From Kribbella antibiotica (GTDB taxonomy: Bacteria; Actinomycetota; Actinomycetes; Propionibacteriales; Kribbellaceae): a stretch of DNA of 33,287 bases. Shown here piece after piece: positions 22,852 through 30,920 of the stretch. The stretch covers positions 1 through 33,287 of the forward strand of contig NZ_SMKX01000097.1 of assembly GCF_004349055.1 (NCBI RefSeq). Reading direction: 5' to 3'. The first letter of the stretch is position 1; each line of letters starts with the position of its first letter. The translations under genes were made by a program, and so were the position numbers. The notes below the pieces were generated by a model. The model saw only the letters and a list, made by a program, of their open reading frames with translations, did not search any database and was not told the origin of the DNA.

Positions 22852-23988
22852 CTACGGGATGGAGACTCCGAAGTCACGGTTCGCGGTCGCGAAGTCCTGG
22901 AAGCCGATCCGGGCACCTGCACTGCGGGTCGTGGTGCCGTTGGCGATCAGGCCGGAGCTGCCACGCGAGTAGACCGGGCCGCCGGAGTCTCCGCCGCGGG
23001 CGGACTGCTGGCCGTTCATCTGCTCGCCTTCGACGAGGTCCTCACGGTCGTTGTAGAAGAACAAGACCTTGATGTTGCAGACCGGGCCGCCGACCTCACC
23101 CGCGCTGGTCTGGCCGCTCTGGCAAAGGTACTGACCGATGTAGACGTTGCCCCAGAAGGGGACGTTCTCGAGTGCGTTGCTGCCGTGGTTTCCGACGTAT
23201 TGCTTGAAGGCGACAGCGTTGGTCGGGATGAGTGCGATGTCGTGGTTGGCGTTCTTGGCGCCCATCGTGCCAATCCGTTCGCCGACGCCGTCGGCGAAGA
23301 CTTGACCGGGCTGGCCGCAGTGGCCGGCAGTCAGGATGTACGGTCGGCCCTGACGGTCCTTGACGCCGAAGCCAGTGGTGCAGACCGCCCCGTTGCTCTG
23401 ATTCCAGAGCCGGGCGCCACCTTTCCAGGGAGACCAGTCGTCGCCGCGTGACTTCGGCGCGAGCGGTTCCTCGGCGACAACCTTCACCGGTACGCCGGTT
23501 CGTTGCTGCAAGGATTGCCCGACCGCGCCGGTCGTCTTCTGATGGGTCGGGCTGACGCCGAGCACGAGGCCGCTACCGTCGCCCGGGTTCTTGATGGCGT
23601 CGATTCCGTTGCCTGGATTGGCCTCTTGCCAGGTTTCGATCGACTTCGCGGCGGCGTTCAGCTCGGAGAGGGAGAACTTGGCGCCGGCGATCCGGACTGG
23701 CGCCGACTTGGTCGCGGTGGTGAGTGCCTGCTGAATACGGCTGGGCGGCGTACCTTTCCAGAAGAGTGCGACGGCGTTGTCTTCGAGGATGATGCCTGCA
23801 TACCCGGGGAGACCGGCCAGCTTGCTCAGCTGGTCCGCGGCCTCGACGAACGGACGCTGGGCCAGCATCTGGTGATCGGCGGCTGTCAGCGGTGAGGCGG
23901 TTTGCCTAGGTGCGGCGGCTTGGGAGGGACCTGAGGTGGTGGTGGCTGTGAGAGCCAAAGCCACCATGACAAGCGCTGTTTTGCGCAT
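22852..23988 (-). CDS. Secreted S1 family serine protease with propeptide
   Basis: The 378-residue frame starts at an ATG behind GAGGA. A signal peptide spans about 1-25, and a propeptide reaches about 175 with the alpha-lytic-protease-like 'GYAGIILED...VALFWKG' region. The chymotrypsin-fold domain (about 190-378) carries H223 in 'LTAGHC', D250 in 'NHDIALI' and S335 in 'GGDSGGPVYS'. Cysteine pairs C203/C224 and C289/C304 fit the usual disulfides of streptogrisin-like enzymes. It should act as an extracellular endopeptidase activated by removal of the propeptide. The gene stands alone and ends at the 17-bp hairpin. Confidence 0.92.
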   Translation of the reverse strand: MRKTALVMVALALTATTTSGPSQAAAPRQTASPLTAADHQMLAQRPFVEAADQLSKLAGLPGYAGIILEDNAVALFWKGTPPSRIQQALTTATKSAPVRIAGAKFSLSELNAAAKSIETWQEANPGNGIDAIKNPGDGSGLVLGVSPTHQKTTGAVGQSLQQRTGVPVKVVAEEPLAPKSRGDDWSPWKGGARLWNQSNGAVCTTGFGVKDRQGRPYILTAGHCGQPGQVFADGVGERIGTMGAKNANHDIALIPTNAVAFKQYVGNHGSNALENVPFWGNVYIGQYLCQSGQTSAGEVGGPVCNIKVLFFYNDREDLVEGEQMNGQQSARGGDSGGPVYSRGSSGLIANGTTTRSAGARIGFQDFATANRDFGVSIP

Positions 23989-24532
23989 GATTATGTCCTC
24001 ACATCGGGGGCGGTGTGGTGACGAGCGTGCGAGCCCTGGGCAACCTTGTCAACGGCCGTGACCAGATCCGGCCAAACCCCAGTGGAACGAGCTGCGGGGC
24101 TCGCCGCGCAGAGGGTTTTCGCCTTCGCCACAAGGACAATCACTTGTCAAAGGTGATGGTGCAAACCTGCTTGACGAGCCGGAGAAACGGCGTCGTCTCG
24201 ATGCTGTTGGGCCTCGAATGCGCGCGCCGCGCTCGCTGATGAAGCGGTAGAGATGGGCGGCGTCGCGGCAGATCACCAGGGGCATCGGGTTGGTGCGAAG
24301 CAACGTGGCGACCTGCCTCATCGCACGTGTCCCGGTGGTGCCTGCCGCACGAAGCCCAAGCGACGAAACCAACAGCTGACAAGCCAGTGGGCTAACGATG
24401 ATTGTTGCCCACGGCCCGTAGATGGGCGCTGTCCGGTTCCGGCCAATTCCACGTCCAGGGCAGGAAAGTGGTTCCTGAAAACGGGTCTTGATTGGACCAC
24501 TGAGCCCAGGTTGCGGCGGATATGGTCGGTGC
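23989..24532. other. Region of about 540 bases without a confident gene
   Basis: Minus-strand frames contain fragments that look protein-like in two frames: 'NPMPLVICRDAAHLYRFISE' around 24250, and 'SIETTPFLRLVKQVCTITFD' around 24145-24210, ending in a stop. They could be pieces of one frameshifted minus-strand gene. No start, domain or family was identified, so nothing is called. The left part holds the promoter of the S1 protease gene. Confidence 0.35.
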
Positions 24533-24946
24533 ATGTTGGTGACAGGCGATTCCAAGATGTCCGTGACTGATCTGCTGCAGGTCATGCCTCCGCCCATCGT
24601 GGACGGCTCGCACGGAATGATGCAGGTGATCGAGCTTCCGCCCGGTGACGCTGGGGTTGGGGCACATCGCCACTCAGGTCCTGTGTTCGGGTACGTCATC
24701 GAAGGCGAGATCCTGTTCGAACTCGAGGGAGATGCTCCCTACGTCCTCAAAGCCGGTGACGCCTTCTTCGAGCCGGGTGGAGACGTTATCCACTACCAGG
24801 CTGCGAATCTCAGCTCGGAGAGCAGGAGCCGATTCTTCGTCGCCATGCTGTGCGCGCCCGACGTACCGATGATCACGATGGTCGATGACGACGAAATTGC
24901 CGCCCGTCGCGACCGGCGGCACCCGGCCGCGCCGGCAGCTCGATAG
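24533..24946 (+). CDS. Small cupin-domain protein
   Basis: The 137-residue frame starts at the ATG at 24533; MSVT at 24557 is an alternative. No ribosome-binding site precedes it, and TATGGT lies about 7 bases upstream, so the transcript may be leaderless. The cupin core is clear: 'GAHRHSGPVFGYVIEGE' (motif 1, with HxH but without the usual Glu four residues later) and 'GDAFFEPGGDVIHY' (motif 2 with its His). Such single-domain cupins bind metals and range from isomerases to sensors; the substrate is unknown. The alpha/beta hydrolase follows 46 bases downstream, probably in one operon. Confidence 0.82.
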   Translation: MLVTGDSKMSVTDLLQVMPPPIVDGSHGMMQVIELPPGDAGVGAHRHSGPVFGYVIEGEILFELEGDAPYVLKAGDAFFEPGGDVIHYQAANLSSESRSRFFVAMLCAPDVPMITMVDDDEIAARRDRRHPAAPAAR

Positions 24947-24992
24947 CTGGTTCTTTCTGCATGACCTTTCTACTTCAAGGAGAGATACAGGC

Positions 24993-25811
24993 ATGACCAC
25001 CACAACGGCCCCGCCGGCCGTCCGCACCATCCCGCTGGCTTCCGGTCAGGAGCTCACCTTCGCCGAGTACGGGCAGAACACTGATTCCACTGCTGTGCTG
25101 GTGCTGCATGCAGGCGCCGGTCCGGCGACGGTGGCCGGGTTCGCCGCGGCCACGTCCGAGCATGCGTATGTGATCGCCCCGACCTACCCAGGCTTCGAGG
25201 GCACGCCACGCGCGGAGTCCACCGACTCCGTCGCAGACCTGGCCGAGGCCTACCTCGACCTCATCGACATCCTGGAACTTGACCACGTGTTCGTTGTGGG
25301 TAACTCGCTGGGCGCCTGGGTCGCGACCGAGATCGCGCTGCGTGACAACCACGGGCGCGTCTCGGCCTTGACCCTGATCGGGGCTACCGGCATCGAGCCC
25401 ACCTGGCCGCTGGAGGTCGCCGACCCCAGGAAGGAAGGCCCGGTGCGGACGGGGGAACTGGCCTACCACGACCCCAAGTTCCGAGACGACCCGTCCGCGT
25501 TGACCGACGAGCAGCGCGCCACGTTCTTCGCCAACGCTTCCACCGCGGTCGTTTACGGCGGCGAGAAATTCTACGATCCGAAGCTGGCCGCCCGCCAGCA
25601 CCGGGTCACCATCCCGGTGCTGGTGCTCGCCGGCGAGCAAGACGGCATCTCGCCAGTGAAGTACCAGCGGGCCGTGGCCGCGGGCTTCCCGCGCTCCACC
25701 TTCCGGACCATCCCCCAGGCCGCGCACTTCCCCCACATCGAGCAGCCCGCCGCTGTCTTCGCCGCCATCAACGACTTCGTGCAGAGCAAAGTCAAGCCCG
25801 ACAGCAAGTAA
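24993..25811 (+). CDS. Alpha/beta-fold hydrolase
   Basis: The 272-residue frame starts at an ATG behind AAGGAGAG. The fold markers are present: oxyanion-loop 'LVLHAGAG', nucleophile elbow 'VVGNSLGAW' (S105), acid D217 in 'LAGEQDGISP' and H245 in 'QAAHFPHIEQP'. No signal peptide, so cytoplasmic. It belongs to the broad group of esterases and C-C hydrolases; the substrate cannot be read from sequence. It follows the cupin gene closely and precedes the quinone-oxidoreductase-like gene after a strong hairpin. The three may form a detoxification or degradation unit. Confidence 0.88.
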   Translation: MTTTTAPPAVRTIPLASGQELTFAEYGQNTDSTAVLVLHAGAGPATVAGFAAATSEHAYVIAPTYPGFEGTPRAESTDSVADLAEAYLDLIDILELDHVFVVGNSLGAWVATEIALRDNHGRVSALTLIGATGIEPTWPLEVADPRKEGPVRTGELAYHDPKFRDDPSALTDEQRATFFANASTAVVYGGEKFYDPKLAARQHRVTIPVLVLAGEQDGISPVKYQRAVAAGFPRSTFRTIPQAAHFPHIEQPAAVFAAINDFVQSKVKPDSK

Positions 25812-25829
25812 GCACACCCACTGGGCAGA

Positions 25830-25867
25830 GCCTCGCGGGCCTGCGAGCAGCACCAGGCCCGCGAGGC
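25830..25867 (+). terminator. Hairpin terminator after the hydrolase gene
   Basis: GCCTCGCGGGCCT (25830-25842) and AGGCCCGCGAGGC (25855-25867) form a perfect 13-bp stem with a 12-base loop, 18 bases after the stop codon. Confidence 0.75.
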
Positions 25868-25884
25868 CGCGCCTACGGACAGCG

Positions 25885-25909
25885 GGCCACTTCCGGCCCG
25901 GAAGTGGCC
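25885..25909 (+). promoter_or_regulatory. Inverted repeat in the leader of the MDR gene
   Basis: GGCCACTTCC (25885-25894) and GGAAGTGGCC (25900-25909) are perfect 10-bp arms around GGCCC, 21 bases before the MDR start codon and just ahead of its ribosome-binding site. It could be an operator or a leader hairpin. Confidence 0.5.
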
Positions 25910-25930
25910 GCGAAGCGATCGGGAGTCGGA

Positions 25931-26863
25931 ATGGAAACGATGATGGCGCTGCGGGCGCATGCCCGCGGCGGCGCCGAGGAGCTTGTCTACGAGCGTGCGC
26001 CCGTCCCGAATGCCGGCCCGGGGGATGTGCTGCTCGCGGTGCATGCCTGTGCGATCACCGTCGCGGAGCTGGGCTGGGACGAGACGTGGACGCACCGTGA
26101 CGGTACGGATCGCACTCCGATCGTTCCCGGCCACGAAGTGTCCGGCACGGTCGTGAAGGCCGACTCGAAGCGTTTCGCCGTCGGCGATCAGGTGTACGGC
26201 CTGATTGACTTCGACCGAGACGGGGCCGCCGCGCAATACGTCGCCGTGCGGCAGGAGAACCTGTCCTTCAAGCCGCGAACGGCCTCGCACGAGCAGGCGG
26301 CGGCCATGACGTTGTCAGCCCTGACGGCGTGGCAGGCGTTCAACGACCACGCGCACCTAAAGGCTGGCGAGACGACACTGGTCACCGGCGCCGCAGGCGG
26401 AGTGGGGGTGTACGCGGTACAGATCGCCGCCGCCCTCGGCGCTCACGTGAGTGCCATGGGCCGACCCGTCCATGAGCAGTTCGTCAAGGACCTGGGCGCC
26501 AAGTACTACATCCCCTATACCGGGGGGCCGATCGACAGCTCACTGTCAGGGTTCGACGTCGTCCTCGACGCCGCTGGTGCTGGCGACTCGGACGCGCTGT
26601 ACAGCACCTTGAAACCGGGCGGGCGACTCATCACACTGGCCGCACCACCCTCTGCACGGCGGGCCGACGCCCACAAGGTCAAAGCCCAGTTCTTCATCGT
26701 GCGGCCGGACTACGAGCAACTGGCGCACCTTGCACAGATGACCGATGACGGCACGATGCGTCCGGTGGTGGGGCGAAGCCTCCCCTTGGTCGAAGGCCGC
26801 AAGGCCTTCGAGCACAGCTCCGGACGCCGTGTGCCCGGCAAGACTGTCCTCACCGTCCGTTGA
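25931..26863 (+). CDS. Zinc-less MDR family NADP-dependent oxidoreductase (quinone reductase-like)
   Basis: The 310-residue frame starts at an ATG behind GGGAG; ATG 25940 is an alternative. The N-terminal GroES-like domain contains 'IVPGHEVSGTVV' and 'FAVGDQVYG', and the Rossmann domain contains the NADPH loop 'TLVTGAAGGVGVYAVQIAAA' with AAGGVG. The Cys/His ligands of zinc-dependent alcohol dehydrogenases are absent, so this is the quinone oxidoreductase/enoyl reductase branch. Such enzymes reduce quinones or enones at the expense of NADPH. It is transcribed with, or just after, the cupin and hydrolase genes and converges with the MocR gene. Confidence 0.9.
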   Translation: METMMALRAHARGGAEELVYERAPVPNAGPGDVLLAVHACAITVAELGWDETWTHRDGTDRTPIVPGHEVSGTVVKADSKRFAVGDQVYGLIDFDRDGAAAQYVAVRQENLSFKPRTASHEQAAAMTLSALTAWQAFNDHAHLKAGETTLVTGAAGGVGVYAVQIAAALGAHVSAMGRPVHEQFVKDLGAKYYIPYTGGPIDSSLSGFDVVLDAAGAGDSDALYSTLKPGGRLITLAAPPSARRADAHKVKAQFFIVRPDYEQLAHLAQMTDDGTMRPVVGRSLPLVEGRKAFEHSSGRRVPGKTVLTVR

Positions 26864-26891
26864 CCGTGGCCGCAACGCCTGGCGGCGGTCA
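26861..26891. terminator. Convergent hairpin between MDR and MocR genes
   Basis: TGACCG (26861-26866) pairs with CGGTCA (26886-26891), with CCGC/GCGG pairing inside. The stem overlaps both stop codons of the convergent genes. Confidence 0.45.
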
Positions 26892-28301
26892 CGCCAACGC
26901 GCGGCACAGGGCGTCGAGCGCCCCGGCCCACGCGCTGCGTGACGGCGTGGCGTACCCGATGATGAGCGCGTCCCGATCGGGGGGCACATCGGCGTGGCGG
27001 AACAGGTCGATGCCGTCGGTGGTGACCCCGAACCGTGTCGCGGCCTGCAGCGCCGACTCTTCAGTGCCTCGTGGCACCTCGACCACAGCGTGTAGTCCCG
27101 CAGCCAATCCGGTGACCCTGATGCCGGGCGCGCGGGCGGCGAGGGCTGCGACAAGCTGGTCACGGCGGCGTCGGTACTGTAGGCGCATGGTCCGGACGTG
27201 ACGGTCATAGCCGCCGGAGCTGAGAAACTCGGCGAGGATGAGCTGCTCCAAGGTGCTTGACATCCAGTCGACCTCTCCTTTCGCTCTCTCGATGTCTTGA
27301 GCCAGCGCCTCCGGTACCACCATCCAACCGAGGCGAAGCCCAGGCGCGAGCGACTTACTGGCGGTGCCGAGGTAAATCGTTTGGTCGGGAGCGAGCTCCT
27401 GGAGCGCGCCGACTGATTGGCCGTCATAGCGGAACTCGCCGTCGTAATCGTCTTCGATAATCAGACCGCCGGTGGAGCGAGCCCAGTCCACGGCAGCCGC
27501 ACGCCGGTCGGCTCGCAACTCCACTCCGGTCGGAAAGTGATGGGCCGCTGTCAGCAGCACGGCGCCGACGCCGGGCATCTCGGCGAGTTCGCCCGTTCGC
27601 GCACCGTTTTCATCGATGGCGAGTGCGGGAGTGTGGAGACCTGCGGCGGCAAGCAATCCGCGGTGGATGTGCAGGCCGTAGGATTCGACCGCGATCGCTC
27701 CGACACCTCGAGTACGCAGGACCTGTGCCAGCAGCATCAGGCCGTGGGCGACACCGGAACAGACGATGACACGGTCTACGGTGGCGTGTACCCCCCTCGC
27801 GCGGGCCAGGTATTCGGCGAGGGCCGCGCGGAGTTCGATCCGGCCAAGGGGATCGCAGTAGCCGAGGGCTTCGTCCGGTGCTTGGGTGATGGCTTTTCGG
27901 GCGGCCCTCAACCACAGGGCTCGTGGAAATGCGGAGACGTCTGGTTGTCCGGACCGCAGGTTGTGGGTAGGTCTGCTCACGGTTTTGCCCGAGGCGCGTC
28001 GAGGGGCGGCATTGTGGGCGACACGAGTGCCGGAACCCTGCTGTGTGGAGAGCCAGCCTTCCGCGACCAACGCGGAATAGGCTTTGACCACGGTGTTGCG
28101 GGCGATTCCCAGATCGGCTGCGAGCGAGCGGCTCGACGGCAACAGCGTTCCTTGCGTGAGTCGCCCGCTGCGGACTGCGTCACGCAAGGCGTCGGTCAGC
28201 CCGGCGCGAAGGCCGCGCCCGCGCAACTCCAGATGCAGATCGACACCGAAGGACGCCTTCGAGGAAGGCGCGACTCGCGAAGTGTTCCGTGCACTTGTCA
28301 T
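26889..28301 (-). CDS. MocR/PdxR-family transcriptional regulator (GntR wHTH fused to aminotransferase-like domain)
   Basis: With the start at ATG 28301 the protein has 470 residues; ATG 28322 is an alternative. AGGA lies at a workable distance before 28301. The N-terminal winged helix has 'LPSSRSLAADLGIARNTVVK' and 'EGWLSTQQGSGTRVA'. The rest is a fold-type I aminotransferase-like domain with 'EDDYDGEFRYDG' and the PLP lysine in 'YLGTASKSLAPGLRLGW', plus the C-terminal 'RLQYRRRRDQLVAAL'. Family members sense PLP or amino-acid-like effectors and control nearby genes. Its target may be the cupin-hydrolase-MDR group, or genes lost to its right, where only remnants remain. Confidence 0.92.
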   Translation of the reverse strand: MTSARNTSRVAPSSKASFGVDLHLELRGRGLRAGLTDALRDAVRSGRLTQGTLLPSSRSLAADLGIARNTVVKAYSALVAEGWLSTQQGSGTRVAHNAAPRRASGKTVSRPTHNLRSGQPDVSAFPRALWLRAARKAITQAPDEALGYCDPLGRIELRAALAEYLARARGVHATVDRVIVCSGVAHGLMLLAQVLRTRGVGAIAVESYGLHIHRGLLAAAGLHTPALAIDENGARTGELAEMPGVGAVLLTAAHHFPTGVELRADRRAAAVDWARSTGGLIIEDDYDGEFRYDGQSVGALQELAPDQTIYLGTASKSLAPGLRLGWMVVPEALAQDIERAKGEVDWMSSTLEQLILAEFLSSGGYDRHVRTMRLQYRRRRDQLVAALAARAPGIRVTGLAAGLHAVVEVPRGTEESALQAATRFGVTTDGIDLFRHADVPPDRDALIIGYATPSRSAWAGALDALCRALA

Positions 28302-28379
28302 GCGAGTGGATCCTAGCGACATGCCACAACACAAATAGGTTGACTTATGACTGGTGGAAGCCCAAGGGGCGCGGGCAAA

Positions 28380-28394
28380 AGGAGGTTGATAGTG
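28380..28394 (+). other. Orphan strong ribosome-binding site and GTG
   Basis: AGGAGG (28380-28385) precedes a GTG at 28392 with ideal spacing. The frame begins VPWLAPPRWDP and then loses coding character into the LacI remnant. It looks like the start of a deleted gene. Confidence 0.4.
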
Positions 28395-28459
28395 CCTTGG
28401 CTCGCGCCGCCCCGGTGGGATCCAGACCATGTCGGCGGCTGTTCGGCTGGATCACCAAA

Positions 28460-28828
28460 GGCGGCCGGCGGGCGACCTCCGAGCTGCTGCAGCTCGCCGA
28501 CCCACCGACGGCCCTGTTCACCGGCAACAGCGGGATGACGATCGGCGCACTCTCTGCCCTACAGGCGGCAGGGGTGAAAGTGCCCGACAACATGGCGCTA
28601 GTGGCGTTCGACGATTTCCCCTGGGCCGAGTTGTTCAGCCCGGCGCTGACCACGATCGCCCGGCCCTCGGCGGCGATCGGTGCGCGGGCCGTGCAGCTGC
28701 TGGTACGACGGATGAACGACCCCGCCGTACCGGCGCAGACGATGCGACTGCCGGTCGAGATCATGCACCGCGAATCGTGCGGCTGCACACCAGGACGGGA
28801 TCGGCACCGCGAGCGGACAAGTCCCTGA
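28460..28828 (+). pseudogene. LacI-family regulator, C-terminal remnant
   Basis: About 120 codons ending at the TGA at 28826-28828 encode the last third of a LacI/PurR effector-binding domain: 'PTALFTGNSGMTIGALSALQ', 'VPDNMALVAFDDFPWAELF', 'SPALTTIARPSAAIGARAVQ' and the final 'VEIMHRESCGC'. The DNA-binding helix-turn-helix and the first subdomain are absent, and no proper start exists for the fragment. The sugar once sensed is unknown. Upstream sequence belongs to another gene start, so a deletion joined the two. Confidence 0.75.
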
Positions 28829-28852
28829 CATTCGGTCGGCATTGTGGGCTGT

Positions 28853-29008
28853 ATGACGACCAGGAAACTGTTGCAGTGGGCACCGAGGGTGCTCGTGGCG
28901 GTGATGGCGGCGGGCTGTTCGGCTTCGCAGGCCGACGCCCAGGCCCAGACCGGCAAGGCGCCGGACATCGCCACGCTCAAGACCCCGATCCCGGGGGAGG
29001 CACCGTGA
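28853..29008 (+). CDS. Small putative lipoprotein
   Basis: This 51-residue frame starts at an ATG and ends at a TGA that overlaps the GTG of the next gene. Residues 1-20 form a lipoprotein signal peptide: Arg/Lys early, a hydrophobic core 'VLVAVMAAG' and a cysteine at 21 ('AAGCSAS'). The mature peptide of 31 residues is Ala/Gln/Pro-rich ('ADAQAQTGKAPDIATLKTP'). No domain is present. The four-base GTGA overlap with the FemX-like gene implies co-translation, so a role at the cell wall near that enzyme is likely. The ribosome-binding site is weak. Confidence 0.65.
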   Translation: MTTRKLLQWAPRVLVAVMAAGCSASQADAQAQTGKAPDIATLKTPIPGEAP

Positions 29009-30153
29009 GGACGGATGTACCGGCGCCTTCGGAACTACTCGACATTGGAGCGATTGCTCCGGAGGAATACCACGCATTGGCCGATCTGCACGGCGGCCGA
29101 AGCTATCTGCAGGCAGCATCCTGGGCCGCCGTGAAAACGGACTGGAGCTCTGAATTACTGGCCTGGCGCGACAGCACCGGTGCAGTCGTCGGTACGACCC
29201 TCGTCCTCTACCGCCAGCTGCCCGGCGTCTCCCGCTGGTACGCCTACCTCCCGGAAGGACCGGATATCGACTGGGCCGATCCGCGGCTCGAGCGCTGGCT
29301 GGATCCGCTGCTCGAACACCTCGACCGGCGCCAAGTGTTCGCAGTCCGGCTCGGCCCGCCGACCGTCCTGAAACGCTGGCAGGCCCCAACCCTGAAAGCC
29401 GCCGTACACCGAGGCCGCCGAGTCGACGACGTCCTCCCCGACGTCGTAGAACCCGTCGGCGCAGCCGTCGCCGAGCGGCTCCGTGATCTCGGCTGGCGCC
29501 GCGGCGGCGAGGACGGTGCCGGCACTGACGCGCAGCCGCGCTACCTGTTTCAGGTGCCCATCGGCGGGCGGACGAACGCCGACCTGTGGAGCGGTCTCAG
29601 CAAGGAATGGCGGCGCAACATCCAGAAGGCCGAGAAGTCCGGAATCGAGATCCGGCAGGGCACAGAGAGCGATCTCCCGGCGTTCTTCCAGCTGCTGGAG
29701 GCCACCGAGCGACGCAACGGGTTCCGCCTCGGCCGCTCGCTGGCCTACTACCAGCGCCAGTACCAGGTCATGAACGCCGAACGCCCCGGCCGCATGCGTC
29801 TCTACCTGTCCACCTGGAACGGCGAAGTCCTCGCCGCCCACACGATGAACGTCGTCGGCCGCCGCGTCTGGTACCAGTCCGGCGCCTCCGCCAACCACCA
29901 TCGCGAAGTCCGACCCAGCCACATCCTGCAATGGACAATGATGACCGAGGCCCAACACCTAGGAGCCGACCGCTACGACATGCGCGGCGTCTCCAACTCT
30001 CTGGACCCCGAAGACCGCGCCTTCGGCCTCCTCCGCTGGAAGCTCGGCACCGGCGGCGAACTCGTCCAGACCGTCGGCGAATGGGAACGCCCCCTCCCCG
30101 GCCCCCTCAACCAGTTACTGCTCCGAGCAATGACCCGCTACCGCTCCCGCTGA
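29005..30153 (+). CDS. FemX-like peptidoglycan bridge peptidyltransferase
   Basis: The 382-residue frame starts at a GTG overlapping the lipoprotein stop. It has the two GNAT-like subdomains of the FemABX family: 'GGRSYLQAASWAAVKTDWSS' at the start, 'RWYAYLPEGPDIDW', 'LWSGLSKEWRRNIQKAEKSG', 'EVRPSHILQWTMMTEA' and the late 'YDMRGVSNSLDPEDRAFGLL'. These enzymes transfer an amino acid from aminoacyl-tRNA to the lysine or diaminopimelate side chain of lipid II. The Streptomyces relative FemX adds the first glycine. It is cytoplasmic and probably membrane-associated. Codon use fits the neighbours. The donor amino acid cannot be predicted. Confidence 0.9.
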   Translation: MRTDVPAPSELLDIGAIAPEEYHALADLHGGRSYLQAASWAAVKTDWSSELLAWRDSTGAVVGTTLVLYRQLPGVSRWYAYLPEGPDIDWADPRLERWLDPLLEHLDRRQVFAVRLGPPTVLKRWQAPTLKAAVHRGRRVDDVLPDVVEPVGAAVAERLRDLGWRRGGEDGAGTDAQPRYLFQVPIGGRTNADLWSGLSKEWRRNIQKAEKSGIEIRQGTESDLPAFFQLLEATERRNGFRLGRSLAYYQRQYQVMNAERPGRMRLYLSTWNGEVLAAHTMNVVGRRVWYQSGASANHHREVRPSHILQWTMMTEAQHLGADRYDMRGVSNSLDPEDRAFGLLRWKLGTGGELVQTVGEWERPLPGPLNQLLLRAMTRYRSR

Positions 30154-30197
30154 GAAATGCGTTGCAGGTGGATTGGCGTCCTGTCATGTTCTAACGG

Positions 30198-30743
30198 ATG
30201 CCACCGACGACCCAGGAAGCTTTGCGGACCGCGCTCGCGAGAGAGCGGTATCCCCGCAGTTCCGCGTATGACCCGGAGTGGGTTGTGGAGCGGCCGATGG
30301 GGCCGCATCCGTTGTGGTGTGTTGAGTCTTTGATGGAGGTGTTGACGCTCGAGCCGGGGATGCGTGTTCTTGACCTGGGGTGTGGGGCTGCGGTCTCGTC
30401 GGTCTTCTTGGCGCGGGAGTACAGCGTCGAGGTGCGGGCCGCCGATCTGTGGACGGATCCGAGCGACAACTGAGAGCGGATTCGCACCTGGGATGTCGCG
30501 GACCGCGTGCATCCGATCCGGGTTGAGGCGCGTGAGTTGCCGTTTGCTCGTGGGTTCTTCGATGCAGTGATCAGTATCGGGACGTATCACTACTTCGGCA
30601 CCGAATCCCGGTACCTCGCGTATCTGCTCGAGTTCCTGAAGTCGCAGGGTTCGGTCGGGGTGGTCATGCCCGGTCCAACCCACGATCCGGGTCCGGAGCT
30701 TCCGCCGTACCTGGCGGAGCGGTGGACCCCGGATCTGCCCTGT
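30198..30743 (+). pseudogene. SAM-dependent methyltransferase, interrupted by an in-frame stop
   Basis: From the ATG at 30198 the frame reads a class I methyltransferase with motif I 'MRVLDLGCGAAVSSVFLARE', then hits TGA at 30471. The same frame continues after the stop with 'ELPFARGFFDAVISIGTYHY', 'YLAYLLEFLKSQGSVGVVMP' and ends at 'AERWTPDLPC'. Relatives have a Trp at the stop position (DN-W-xRI), so TGG to TGA is the likely change. The C-terminal third, normally rich in Trp and His, is missing; the frame ends at a junction with permease sequence. Two lesions make function unlikely. Confidence 0.72.
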
Positions 30744-30847
30744 TGACCGGGCTGGCCGCTTCCATCTCGGTCGGTGTACTGGCCGGGGTCTATCTCGCGG
30801 TCCGCGCATCGTTGCTCACGCCAACAGAAGCGCTGGCCTCGGACTAG
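30740..30847 (+). pseudogene. FtsX-type ABC transporter permease, C-terminal scrap
   Basis: Thirty-five codons ending in TAG encode 'TGLAASISVGVLAGVYLAVR' and 'ASLLTPTEALASD', the last membrane helix and closing 'A...L.P.eAL' motif of FtsX-like permeases. The scrap follows the broken methyltransferase without a gap. ABC permeases of this kind often lie next to two-component systems like the one just downstream. Confidence 0.68.
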
Positions 30848-30920
30848 CAATTGTCAGGAAGGTGTCTTGATGTGCTCGGCAACGCCCACTGCAGGCGCTG
30901 GGCGTCCTATAGTCGAGGAC

